Part shown: piece by piece, positions 24,542 through 36,539 of the stretch
Numbering within the stretch: the stretch's first letter is position 1
Layout: the number at the start of each line of letters is the position of its first letter
Assembly (NCBI GenBank): GCA_021234155.1
Contig: JAJEKV010000086.1
Location: 3,953,461-4,017,460 of the forward strand
Direction: 5' to 3'
DNA: 64,000 nucleotides
Source: Isoetes taiwanensis
Lineage: Eukaryota; Streptophyta; Lycopodiopsida; Isoetales; Isoetaceae
The notes under the pieces: model-generated
Told to the model about the DNA's origin: nothing
Databases searched by the model: none
What the model saw: the letters and a program-made list of their open reading frames with translations, nothing else
Program-made: the position numbers and the translations under genes

Positions 24542-25384
24542 TAGGGAAAATTTTAAAAATACCCTTTTATTTTGAGGTATTTATCAAAATAGCCCTGTAT
24601 TTTGACATATTGTCAAAATGCCCCTCGGTCTGTAGCTTTCAGACGATCGCTACAGCGCTGGCTCTGAATCTAACTAACAATCTACCAGCAGCAACTCAAA
24701 ATTTGGAGATTTTCACAAAAATTGGTTAATATGGTGTCCACTGATGCAATGCCGGACCTTTTTGCCCTGCGAATTTGCAGTCTATGCTTTAAAATATTGC
24801 TGAGTGATCCAAAACTAGACAAAGATATGCCCGGGGCTGCAGAGCCTTCCTCCAGCATTTTTTTTTTTTTTTGAAGATAATTGTGGCAGGCCCACAGAGC
24901 TTTCCTTCATTGTTTTTCCGAAGATAATTGTGGCATGCATGCGAGTTGCTTCTAGGTTGCATATATCCGGCAATCAATAGGAAGTTCAAAGCAGTATTAT
25001 AGATGGATTTTGCTAGTGATTTGTACAACAAGGGGAGAATTTGACAGCAAGAAAAATTGCAGTGGGCTCAAGATCTTGTGAGTTTTCTCGGCCCGTTGCT
25101 TCTAGGCCTGCTTAAAACTGGAAGCTTTGCAAGCCCAGATCTTCATCTTTCCATATCTGATCACAAGCCCAAATTATCAGCTCCAATTTATCACTCCAAG
25201 GTCATCTTCTCATAGTGGTCTCGCCCTATGCCAAAGCCATTCGTTCCCCGAAACTCATTCCAGTCATTCTTCTTATCTCTATTAGTTTCGTAGCCATATA
25301 AGGGGCATTTTGACAATATCTCAAAATATAAGGGCATTTTCACAAATAACACAAAATAGAGGGGCATTTTTTAAATTTTCCCTA
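24542..25384. mobile_element. Non-autonomous DNA element with ~84-bp terminal inverted repeats
   Basis: The left end (from TAGGGAAAATTTTAAAAATA at 24542 to about 24625) is the imperfect reverse complement of the right end (about 25301-25384, ending AAATTTTCCCTA). Both ends repeat the theme AAAATGCCCCT with AT-rich spacers. The 843-bp element has no coding frame. I see no clear target-site duplication (GATGTGGCA left, AAATATATG right), so the superfamily is open; long TIRs would suit a Mutator-like element. It sits about 390 bp upstream of the SCYL2 start codon. Confidence 0.7.
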
Positions 25385-26620
25385 AAATATATGGGTGGGC
25401 AAGGAAGCTTAGGGGCAGATTCCACTCTGGTAGAAGATTGAAGGTGGATTAAACCTCAGAGCTCCACGGCAGCAAGAAATCCTGATTTTGGCATTCCACT
25501 ACAGTCCAAAAATTTTCGTTATGGCATACAAAATCAGTGATTTAACTCCCGGGCAAGATCCCCTGGGAGTTTCTGTTACCTACCTTTGAAAATTTGCCAC
25601 ATAAGCAGATCATAGTGTTCTTTGGGAGACTGCTAGAACTGTAGTGGAACCATGAGTCTGGAATTTAGCATGGAATTAAAATAGAAAAGAAAAAGTGGTT
25701 GTGTCGTAATGGAATCTGGGCCTTAAAGGTGACAGGCTCCTGCCTATCAGAGCATTCCATGTGCGCCAAAGGGATCATTCAACGGCAATGATACTTCAAT
25801 GCCACATATGTATTGCCACGTAGCAAAAGGATTCTAACAAAAACTTGCCAGATGATAAGGATTATAATATACAAGAAATTTATCGCGGCGGCCTTGGCCG
25901 TCACGAACATTTCTCTCCACCGAATATTGTTGTTGAAACAATGCCAGTCCTAGACATGTGAAAGTTAAAGTAATTGCATTGCTCATGCCTATGCTGGTGT
26001 ACGAAGCAACTACAGAGTGCCGAATTGTATCACATATTGCTATTTTTGCTTGCTCTGGCTCTTCTAGCCGGAAGGTGTTTGATGCAGTAAATCGCCAGTG
26101 CGCCGCCAATCGGCAAAGGAACTCCAGTGCGTCGTCAAGCCGGCAATTGCAGCCAGATCCGCCTGAAGGATCAATCTTGAAATGCTTCAATTTTAAACTT
26201 AGATTTGCACGAAACAATTTATAGCATGGCAGTTCCGCTTTGATCCAGGCTAGATCCAACTAAATCTTTGTTAAATCCAAGTCGAATCCACTTCAAAATA
26301 CGGCTGTCAATTTTAAAAGACAATATCTTTTGCTTGAACTAAGTAGAACATCTGAGATCTCGCGAAATCACTTCCAAGAAGAGAAATCGTGAAGGAAATA
26401 GAGCTTTTAAATCCTGGCAGTGGCATGGCGTGTAAATCTTCTGCAATGAATCGGTCCATCGGCTTCATTTAATGCCTAAAGGTCGACGTCACAAAATCTT
26501 CTGTAATATATAGCATAATAACAGAGGGTTTCAAGGGGATTTGATATGGATATAATCTAAAATAATTGAATGGATTGTTATAAAAAAAGCATAGCTTTAA
26601 GATAAAAGATAATCACGTTA
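25385..26620. other. No gene recognised
   Basis: AT-rich spacer. Words ATTCCACTAC and GTAGTGGAA occur in inverted arrangement near 24,510, 25,495 and 25,637, suggesting more eroded inverted-repeat elements. The frame at 25834-26259 (minus) has no recognisable domain. Confidence 0.45.
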
Positions 26621-26637
26621 ATCCATTGGGTTAACCC

Positions 26638-26705
26638 AATGGTTAGATTGGTTAAAGTAATCTTATTAGGACATTTAGTTATTTTGGTAGAGGTTCGAGC
26701 CCCCA
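26638..26705 (+). mobile_element. tRNA-like SINE relic
   Basis: A TTAGATTGGTTAAAG stretch followed by AGGTTCGAGCCCC (26690-26702), an excellent pol III B box. No cloverleaf can be drawn, so a SINE relic is likelier than a tRNA gene. Confidence 0.4.
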
Positions 26706-26953
26706 TATTTCATATTCTAAAACCTTAAGCGAAGCCGTATAGACGCTTGATATTCCATCAAAATCTTATGCAAACTCATATTTGACGTTTCAAAATTATA
26801 GGCGTCCACAATCATAAATGACCATAACTGAAACGAGAGGTGTCCAGAGGCTCCAACATACTGTCTGGGTCGTAAGATCGACGGATCCGACGGCTGTGGT
26901 AGTCCAGGGTGCACCTCATATAGAATATGTACCAACATCATGAAATTTTCCCT

Positions 26954-27103
26954 AATAAATAAGCATATATACGTGTCTCGTCCAAGTAATTTTGAAGGGA
27001 GAAAATGCATGAGAACAAAAAAAATATCAAATAATAAATACGCATATATACGTGTCTCGTCCAAGTAATTTTGAAGGGAGAAAATGTATGAGAACAAAAA
27101 AAT
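26954..27103. repeat. Tandem duplication, 79-bp period
   Basis: The block AATAAATA(A/C)GCATATATAC, followed by GTGTCTCGTCCAAGTAATTT, is present at 26954 and 27033. A third, much diverged copy with CACGTGTCATGTCGTGGTAA follows near 27,155. Confidence 0.8.
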
Positions 27104-27110
27104 GATTATA

Positions 27111-27910
27111 TAGGTGTCATGATTGTCCGCCATAAATGCCCGCAATGAATGAGTTCACACACGTGTCATGTCGTGGTAATTTTCAATAAGAAAATAGGTG
27201 AGAACAGAAATATGACACTCCTTTATATAGGAAGGAACAACAACTCAAAGAAAATTATGTCGTCTAATCCAATCGATCTTTGCCATGTGGCAAAGATTCA
27301 TTTTTGGAATTGTAACTTAGTAAGCATTCTGCATGTCGAAGCCATGTTTCTGTTTCTATTTTGTTTGTGTCTCGCTTGGGAGCAATTTATAGTTGCAAGG
27401 TACTCTTTTTGCCATTCAAGGTGGTCAATCTTGACGCCATACTCTAAGGTTCAGCCTGCCTCTTTGTTTGCATTGAATCTTTCACAAACTGCAACAAATC
27501 CGACACCAAAAATCTCCATTTTTAGAGGCAGCATATTTGAAGCATAGGTGCTGATTTGGAAGAAAGAAAGGATCAAAGAGGTGCAGAGTTAGAGGGATCA
27601 AAGATTTCTGGACCTCCAAGCCAGCCAATGCCGAAGCAAGACAATGAACAAAGAAATTGCCAGAATGTTACAGAAAGAAAGATTGGTTAAGGCCCTACAA
27701 GAGCGCCTTTAAGTCAACCATTGCCAGAGCAGGACGTAGAAAAAAAGAAAAGATGCCTCAAAGCTGCCATAGCCAGAGCTCGACTTTGCAGGAGAAGAGA
27801 AAGAAAAAATTGCCGCAGAATTTTTTTTAGGTTATTTCCACGTTACAAAACTATCTATTTGCCAGATATTTTGGCATGTCAACAATGCCTTCACGCTGAT
27901 GCGCATCGGC
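27111..27910. other. No gene recognised
   Basis: The frame 27149-27547 (plus, 132 codons) and a short basic frame at 27721-27915 have no recognisable domain, homologous copy or splice context. I leave both uncalled. Confidence 0.45.
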
Positions 27911-29499
27911 TGTGACGCTCCCCGGACCCATATGATGCTCCCATCATATAAATACGAGAAATTCCCCTCCCATGGCGACCCCATCACCACATAAAAGCCC
28001 TCCGTCTGACTCGGACCACTTGTGATGGGCAAGTGTCCGGGTGAATGACACGGAGGTGTCATTCGTCCCACGCCTTCTATGGGAACCATGTATAGTGGAA
28101 GCGTATATATATGTTAGCACCTGGCAACAATACAAATAAATAATATACCACCACGAAGGGTGGCCCGTCATCATCAATACAAATACAATAGAATACCAAC
28201 ATACAAATGAAATGCACCGTAAATAAGGGCTCTACCCCGGGCTCAGACTCATGGGGGTCGACTGATAGTCAAGGCCTCTGGATAACAGCTGACTGAAGTA
28301 TAACATGGCGTTGGCTGGTATAGAACAATGGCTTGGGTAGTCCACTCCATCCGCCCCTCCTGTGCACACTTTGCAGATAGGCTAAAACATGCTATGGCGT
28401 GATTGTAGCCCTCCGGAGATGCAATCCCATGGAATCACCCTATGGGACTACTCCAAGTTACATCTCCCCGGTCCGATGAGGCAGGTCAGAGAGGCATCCC
28501 TTCTCCGAGCATGATGGATCCCTAGGTGTGTTAGAATAGAATAGAATATGATTTTATCGTCCACGGAGACCAACTGGCCTAGGACACGTGCCACATCAGT
28601 GACCCCCGCATCCATGCCCGACTTACTCCCCTAAATCTAAAGGCCAGCTCACCTGCCTGTTCGAGTCTAGGGCGTCCATATAGGCATGTCACCTACGACC
28701 CAGGGAGTGTCAGACCCATACCCGGCCCTCTACGTGACTGGCTATAAGCCTAGCACACTGTAGGAGTCCTGTAGCCGCGCTAGGCAAGACCCCACCCCCG
28801 ATTCACCATCATACTCATTATTTGGTGTTGAATCACATCATAGCATCCACAGCCAGGTGGGCTCTTGTGCACAGGCCGCATTTAATGGGATTTAAGGGAT
28901 TCTAGCTAAGAATAGAATAGATAGCCTTTAGGTCTCTACCCCCCTTAATCCAATAGAGCACAGGAGAAACAGAAAGAGAAAACAACATCAGATACAAACA
29001 TCCATCATCATCATCGTCATAAGTAGATCATAGAATAGAATATAATCATCCATCTACTCAAACAAGGGTCAGAAGAATACAAGCTATGCTAAAACTAACC
29101 GGTATCATAGCTATCTCTCTGGTTCTCCATCCTTTTGGCTGGAACCAAGGTTCAACAGCAGCTCCTCCTCCACCAATCTCCCCCAATTCGAATTGAGGCA
29201 AATTGGGGTGGAAGCCCCAAGTTGGGTGTCCCAAATTAGCAAGCATGTCTTGCCCAATCGATTTGGGCCAGGTGGCGACTCTGGATTGCTTATTATTAGC
29301 TAATTTAACATTTTAACCCCTTTTAATATTAGGTTAAGCCCTAAATCCAAATTAGGGTTTAGGGCTAGGTTTCCACCTTAACAATTAATGATTAACATAA
29401 CTACCCTTAACTTATGACTAATTAATGCACCATTAATTATTCATCATGACGTATCATGTATTCATACTCAAAAGGCGTATAAATATGTGGAACGTCACA
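27911..29499 (-). mobile_element. LTR (1,589 bp), minus orientation
   Basis: The segment begins TGTGACGCTCC and ends AACGTCACA, so its termini are the inverted pair TGTGACG/CGTCACA typical of LTRs. On the minus strand the bases just before it, at 29500-29512, read AAGGTGGGGAAAA, a good polypurine tract, which makes this the 3' LTR of a minus-strand element. Before that the minus frame reads DAEDNIIFKVG, like the end of a Ty3/gypsy polyprotein. Part of it (27,911-28,860) recurs in the opposite orientation at 44,210-45,151 and 60,200-61,147. Confidence 0.65.
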
Positions 29500-32400
29500 T
29501 TTTCCCCACCTTGAAAATGATGTTGTCCTCAGCATCAAGACTGTTCTTGCTATGGGAAAAAAAAATCATTATTAGAGATATTCAATAAGATTCTCTGGAC
29601 ATGTTGGAGGCGAGTCTCCCCACCTTAAAGAGGTAACGTGAAATTACAAGTCACGCAAAAGTTGTCATGTTCAAGGTGGTCAAGTTTGAAATGACGCGTA
29701 ATGTGCAATTTATAACTCGGCGAAAGTTGAACGGTAATCATTGGAATAACATTATGTGGAAGGGTGATATAACAATTTATGTTGTGCTCAGCATCTAGAC
29801 AAGTCTACAAGAACTACGGTTTACGTCGTGGCAACACATCACATATGATAAAGAAAGTCTCCCCTCCTTAAGGAAGGCAACACAGGATTGAAGGGTACGG
29901 GATAGTTTGAGAATTCAAACAACTTGGAAGGAATTAGGAAAATGCTTAACAAATTGCTAAAAGGTCGTAGAAAATCGAATGCAAAGTTGACATGAAATAT
30001 GACATTGTGATGCATGGGATGCGCAAAAGATATTAGAATAAATCCAATATGAATCGCATATATGAGTCCGTAGAATAATTCCCAGACCATTAGAAGAATG
30101 CGTTGGTGAGAGTATAAGTTGCAGAGAGATTATCATCATGAGACGTATATAGAATGAAACGTGAGAGAAGATGAAATTAATGGTGGCAATGTATACGTCG
30201 ATATAAGGATTTCAGAGGCATTAATATTAATAATATCGAAAGACTCTTTAAAACATGACATAGGTTGCGTAGCAACCGTTTTCTATACATCGGAGTAGTT
30301 TATTGTAATGTGGATTGACTCGAGTAAATTGCACTGTTAGAAAATAAAAGTGTGAGTTTCTGGGCACAAGGTATATCGTATAAAACTATGATACTCTGAG
30401 GGTTTAGCTTAGTTGTGAATGAAGTGTGGCCTTATAGGAAAACAATCGACTTGGTGATATGGAAGCTGATGTAGCTTCATAGAGAATGGTGAGTGCAGTC
30501 ATACGTCTGCTCCTTGGAAGGCAGAGACAAGCACAAACATAGTACATGTAGATACTATAGCATGATATATGCATAGCAAACTGGGTTAGGTAAAGGTCGG
30601 CTAGAGAATTTAAATATCCCATGAGGATGTAGGGAAAGTCAAGGCAACATTGTGACAAGAAGGAAAACCATTTTCTAATCCTTGACTAGTTAAGTGACCC
30701 CGTCTACCAAGGATAGTTATGTGGAATAGATATGAGAGCTTGTGTAAAAGGACTAAATGTTGAAATAAGGAGTGGTAAGGTATCCTTACTTTGGATCCAT
30801 GCCCGAAAGAATTGCTAGGACGATGTTTGTGATCTTATTGAATCACTGAAAGTTGAGCAACCGAGAAAGGCATACTTAATAATGGCATTATCTGCCATAG
30901 AACACACTAGAGAGGTACTATACTAATGTGGAAACTGGATTATAAATATCTAGCGTATTAAAGAACATATTATAAAAATGCGCATAAGTTGTATTTCGTA
31001 AGGAGGCTGATGTTCCTAAGGTGTGCAATATAGATGCAAGGGTATGCATGAGTAAGATGAGAATATATGGAATGTAGTTTCCACGCAAGGTCAAGAGAAT
31101 CGAAGTCGAACTACACGAAAGTGAGAGCAAGCGTTCTATAAGAACGTTGGAATGGAAGACGACAATTGCTAGCAGAAATCGCAATCGTCTGAAAACTGTA
31201 AGGAAGGTATGCTGGAGCATTGGTGAAGCTATACTTTTAAGGGATGTCGACGTCCAACCAATGATGCATTAGGGAGGCAAATAATGTATCTAGACGACAC
31301 GTGTAAGATAAGGGGAGCATGAAAGTTGTTGTGAACAACATTTCAATTATAGAAAATTTTGAAGGGACACTTTGAATAACCCAAAATGTAGGAGATGAAC
31401 AAGGTAGGTGCCCGATGGACAATTTGCCAAAGAGAATGTGGTCTGGACTTGGTACTGTGTGTATATCTCGAGGAGTAGCTCCTCGGTGGTATATGCGTAC
31501 TAGGACCATTTATCATGCATTCTAGGACCATTTAATGGTGACGCATAACAACAAAAAGAAAGGGTGTATAATAGAAGTTTTCACTTTTCATATGAGTACG
31601 AGAATAATGAAGAGAAGAGTTCCTAGAGTAGATGTTAAATATGTTCACTAGGAACTTAGAGTGGCATCTCTCACTGTGGTATTTGTTATTAGAGCTTGAG
31701 AATCAAGCCGAACTAGGTTCCTTTTCTATGTGTACGAATCAGAGACTATGGAAAGTGTGGTGTTAAAACCACATCGTGTATGGTACAATATGACATGAAG
31801 TTGAATTATGGTGGATAACATCATCCACAAGATGGTTATACGGGAGCGGATTATAATTACAGGCTATGACAAGAGTATACATGGAAGAACACATGTATTA
31901 AACATGTAGGTAGTGAAGATTGTACAATACGGCAGGCAAATATGAACACTGCTATGTGATTATGTGAAAGAATGACATATGATTCTAGACTTAGGATTGA
32001 TTCACACATGTTACTATATCACATAATAGCAAGGTAGCAGTCATGAATGTTGGAAAGTAGTATCAAATACTATAGTAGTAATGATATTAAGGATGTCGAT
32101 TGTGACATTCAGATTTATGTCATACAGGAAAATAGTAGGATATTCGTGCAAGACAAACGGAATGTTACGGGATAAAGTTAGAAATAAGCATAATTGTATG
32201 CTTGCACCTGAAGGTATTTAACGAGGTATGAAATACCAGAGATAAGCATTCAAGTTATCTCAATTGTTTGGGGTTGACTGACGTCGACACGTACGACATA
32301 CTAAGGGACATGAAAGGTGTTCAAGTCAAGAAAATAGCCAGAGTAAGTCTAGCATACGACGACATTACATTCAAGAATATCCTGACGATGGTTGGAACGA

Positions 32401-34598
32401 AATGGAAATAACAGATAATAGGAGTTTAACTTCTCAAAGGTTCTAGAGGCCAATGAATTAATTCAGCGTTATAAGCTGAGAGTATCAAGAGGGTGTGGAA
32501 ATAGCATGATGTATGAAATATCCCTTGCAATAACGGAAGAAGATTAGGATGGTGGCTTTGCCAATTATATCCTTAGGGATAACTGATAAGAGGGAATACA
32601 TACCAGTTTCAAGGCCCATGGAGACGAGATGTATAGAAGAGATGGGATGGGATTATATGAATCAGTAGTCTATATATTCTGAGAATTTCCTTACTCTCGA
32701 GGGAGCAATGCCAAATCCCGAAGTAGGGGAATGAGGATCCCTGGTTCTGAAGTACACACCTCTGATAGATTATGACTTTAAGACCGTTAAGACGATAAAG
32801 AATTGGATAACCCTACGGCGGTTGCTAATGAAGGTTCGATCGTAGGGGTTTTCTATTATGAGATCGAGAGGGTTTAATGCCTCCATCTCATTATGAGGGA
32901 GCCGAAGAGGACAACATTTGAAACTGATTAAAAGTTGAAGTTGACATGATAACTTAAAAAAATAGGTTAATTGTGACAAAGCATGGTTGATATTGGGGAC
33001 ACAAAGGATATCTAACTGAAGGAACCTTTAGAAAAGCTCCTCATCTGGGGTAGTAACCTTCGAAATTATGGCATAATCCCGTGGAAGGATCATAGTTGAT
33101 GTAAGCGACTGAAGTACCATAAGGCACTAAAGGAATGGTTGAAGTAGCTGGGGACCCTATCAAAATGTAGGCAGCATATAGAATTTCAACATAGAGTCAG
33201 CATAGAAGAACGTAAGAGATAACAATTCATAGATCTATGAGGATGTTAAAGCATAGGGTTCCAATGATATACGGGATAAAAGTCATAGAGAAATTTGAGC
33301 GCTTAACTATAACCTTGAAACATAGTCTTATGGATCATACAGCATGCGGTAATTTAGAAGATAACAAGAGGATGAAAGAAGATCTGAAAGGTTAGATTAT
33401 TTAGTGATCCTACGGACGAAGAATTTATATATGTTATATGAAGCATACAGGTGATGAGCAGCATTGGGAGTAAGAAGCAACATGTTTCAAGGCCAGGGTA
33501 AAGGAGATCGATGATAGTCGCGAGAAGGTAGCAAAGAAGAAGACGAAATTAATGGACTATTATTCATTATGTGGGGGCTACCGAGTGGAAAGGCATCATG
33601 GGGTTTTGACAACCGATGAAGACTTAAATACGGGCCTTAGGGATAAAAGGATTTCAATTTATAGGATAAGATGGCGAACAATAATTGTACAAGGACCCTA
33701 AAAGTAGAAGGAGCTATTGTAGAAGGGTGCCTGATTGGTACTAACATCTGGGACTATTGTTCTAATTTTCTTAGGTATCCTTGAAGGTGTTGATGAGTCA
33801 AGAAGGGCGGCATACCTTCAAATGTTAGGGTAGAACAACTTAAAACGAGGTTTGGCCATCGTAAATTGACAGGCATATGATGCAGATATATAAGCATTGC
33901 GATATAGGCGGTGAAGGGTGGTACAAGCTGATACTAAAGTTTATGCCCTAGATAGATTTGAATGAGGTGTTGACATGGCTGTGGGAGTTCGAACTATGTG
34001 TTACAAAGTATGCGTCATGACATAAAGAAAAGTATTGAAAGGTGATGGTACAATTTAGAAATCCAAGGCATGGAGGGTTGCTGCATGGCAGTGTCTAGTT
34101 GGTTGGATCAAGAGAGGTCTATTCTCTGCAAAGTAAGGCGAGTCAAGGCTTAGAGACTAAAAGAAACAGCATTAGGTATGGTTGGCTCCATAGTGTTACT
34201 TAGCTCCTAACATGTGATAAAATAGCATTTAAAGAGAATGAAGATACTAGAGACTAAAGGAAGGCAGGGTTGAAAAATATTTGCTAGCAAGGCATCTACT
34301 AGAGAAAAATTAGTTAAACATCCGTACTGGAGAATTCCGTACTGCTAGGGTATTGCTGCAAGCGAATATTTATCGAAGGGGAGAGTGGGTTAGGATCCTA
34401 CTTAGGAGATGCTATCTCGCTCAGAAGAGTCGTCGTCCATTCCGCATCGACAACCGATAGTATGGTCGTGGAACCTATTTGCCGGGGCCAATAATGACCC
34501 TTGGGGTGAGCTCACCTTGCCATGGTTGCACAAATCCAGCAGAGTTGTTGCCACCACAGCGCGGGTCTACGGAAGGCGGTCTTCTAATTTAAATAGAA
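29500..34598 (-). mobile_element. Long ORF-poor decayed element, unit 1
   Basis: No open frame above about 100 codons exists on either strand over 5 kb. The right-hand neighbour LTR and polypurine tract suggest it is the interior of a minus-strand Ty3/gypsy element, but apart from DAEDNIIFKVG at its left end I cannot recognise pol motifs. The words AAGGTGGGGAGAC and AAGGAGGGGAGAC recur near its left end on the minus strand (about 29,620 and 29,865), as if the polypurine region was duplicated. The call rests mostly on context. Confidence 0.4.
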
Positions 34599-34870
34599 AA
34601 TTGAGACACTATAAATAAAGCAAGAATTATTATATTATTTGATAAAGCAGCTTAGTACATGGTAAAGAGGCTGGCTTGGGTGTAGGAGGTTGAGGGTTCA
34701 ATCCCACAACGTGCCTTCTTATTTTAAAAAGAGTTGTTGTTTTGAAACAAAGCCATTAAATATGTATAATAAACATATAATAAACATATAACATGTATAA
34801 TCTTTTTAAAGAAGTTTGGCATGGTGGTAAGAACCTAGGGTTGGAATTAAGAGGTCACGGGTTCAAAACG
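34599..34870 (+). mobile_element. Tandem pair of tRNA-derived SINE heads, unit 1 left
   Basis: The first head has TTAGTACATGGTAAAGAGG and the B box GGGTTCAATCCC (about 34,694-34,705). The second has TTGGCATGGTGGTAAGAACC and GGGTTCAAAACG (about 34,854-34,865), followed by an A9 then T22 run. The same pair occurs at 35,977-36,245. Confidence 0.6.
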
Positions 34871-34914
34871 GGGGCGGAAAAAAAAATTGTTTTTTTTTTT
34901 TTTTTTTTTTAACC

Positions 34915-35969
34915 CCTTGCTCATGTGGGTTTTCGGCATATTCTAAGTACATGCTAGAATATGCCTAGAATATACGAAAACTACTTCAAACTTACTGTTG
35001 GCTGTAAACTGGCGGCCGACAGTGTTGTTGGGCAACCGCTGTGCAAACCGACTAACCGGCACCACTATTTGTCTTCTAAAACAAGACTGGAGCCCAGTAA
35101 TGATAGTAAGGAATGCATGGCAAGATGATGTGATGCATATCTAAGCTTCAAGCCGACCATAACCTTTGCAATCGTTTTGCCTTTGAATTTGTGGTGATGG
35201 CAGAATCAAGGCATGAATGATGTGGCTATATGGACGACCTTTCTCATTTCGTCCATCCTCACGAGCTCCAAGCTATGGCTCAGGCATCAAATGAAGAGGT
35301 AGGTCTAATTTCATCATCCGCTTACAAGTGAATCTACTTTGGGTGTACAACATATTCTGCTCATAAGACACATTTCTCTGGGAGGTTAATTCAAACCTGT
35401 CAGATTTAAATTCTCAAGCTTGCTTATTAATGTTATTGTTTTCCTTCACACTGTCGCTGTCTATTCCTCATGTAGCATTATTGCGGAGGAAGAAAGTAAA
35501 GTAGTTAGGAACAGCAAAAAACAAGCAAAAACTAAAAAGAAAAAAGCCAAAGGTCTCGATGCCTGATTCCTAAAGCAAAACTGGGAAAAAAATTAGAAGA
35601 ACCTCTAAATTTATGCTTCTTAATCCTCAAGATTTAATCTGAAAGTTGGATCTACTAAGAAATAAGATCAAAATTATATGCTCTTGGATATTAGAGCCAA
35701 CACCCTTCAATATAAGAGCCAACATTGTTGTAAGAGTGCCATGATCTCAACATGATGATGTCATAGCCGGAGCATAGACTTGAACGCCATAGCTAAAGAA
35801 GAGGTAAAAATGTCTGCATAATTAAACCTAACAAAAACCTCATCTTAGGATAATGACTCTTTTTCCTTGAAATTCTGGTGTGACGTGCGTCCTTTCACGC
35901 TATAATTTCAACCAAAAGTTTATTCTTGTCTGCAAAAAGTTAGGGAGATAGAAGACTACATCATTGAAA
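34915..35969 (+). repeat. 1.05-kb direct repeat, left copy, flanking the chimeric pseudogene
   Basis: From CCTTGCTCATGTGGGTTTTC to TACATCATTGAAA this segment matches 39,082-40,133 closely. Its ends are not clean TG/CA and I find no primer-binding site, so I do not call it an LTR. Confidence 0.85.
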
Positions 35970-35976
35970 ATAAAGC

Positions 35977-36245
35977 AAGAAAATCGAGACACTATAAATA
36001 AAGCAAGAATCATTATATTCCTTGATAAAGGAGCTTAGTACATTGGTAAAGGAGTTGGTTTGGGTGTAGTAGGTTGATGGTTCAATCCCACAACATGCCT
36101 TCTTATTTTGAAAAGAGTTGTTGTTTTAACTAAATATATATAACAAATATATAAAACGTATAACATATATAACCTTTTTAAAGAAGTTTGGCATGGTGGT
36201 AAGAACCTAGGGTTGAAATTAGGAGGTCACGGGTTCAAAACGGGG
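35977..36245 (+). mobile_element. Tandem pair of tRNA-derived SINE heads, unit 1 right
   Basis: Head 1 has TAGTACATTGG (36036-36046), a perfect TRGYNNANNGG A box, and GGTTCAATCCC (36079-36089), a perfect B box, 32 bases apart as pol III promoters require. Head 2 has TTGGCATGGTGG (about 36188-36199) and GGGTTCAAAAC (36231-36241). Neither folds as a complete tRNA. Two different tRNA-like heads in fixed order suggest a dimeric SINE. Confidence 0.65.
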
Positions 36246-36539
36246 GGCAAAAAAAAGCTTTTACTTTTTTTAGCACGTTTGCACAAACGGAAGTGGACAC
36301 TTTGAAGCAATTTGAGGCTGTCCACGTTGCAGCCAGCTAAGATTTTTGTCCACGTGGAGGACCTTAGAATCGTTTGATCTGATCTACGTCTATGGAAATT
36401 AAAGGAAATTCCAGGTCAGGGCAGTTATGGGTGCCTTTGCTAATATCGATTTGGTTTTGTTCTTGATTAATCTGATAGATGTTAGATTTGTTTCTTTCTT
36501 GTGCTTGTTTTTTATTTTGATTTTGATCTGGTAGTGCGA

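Noticed and set aside
36030-36100. Functional tRNA gene from perfect A and B boxes
   Set aside because: No acceptor or anticodon stem can be closed around the boxes, and the sequence is repeated as part of a SINE pair.
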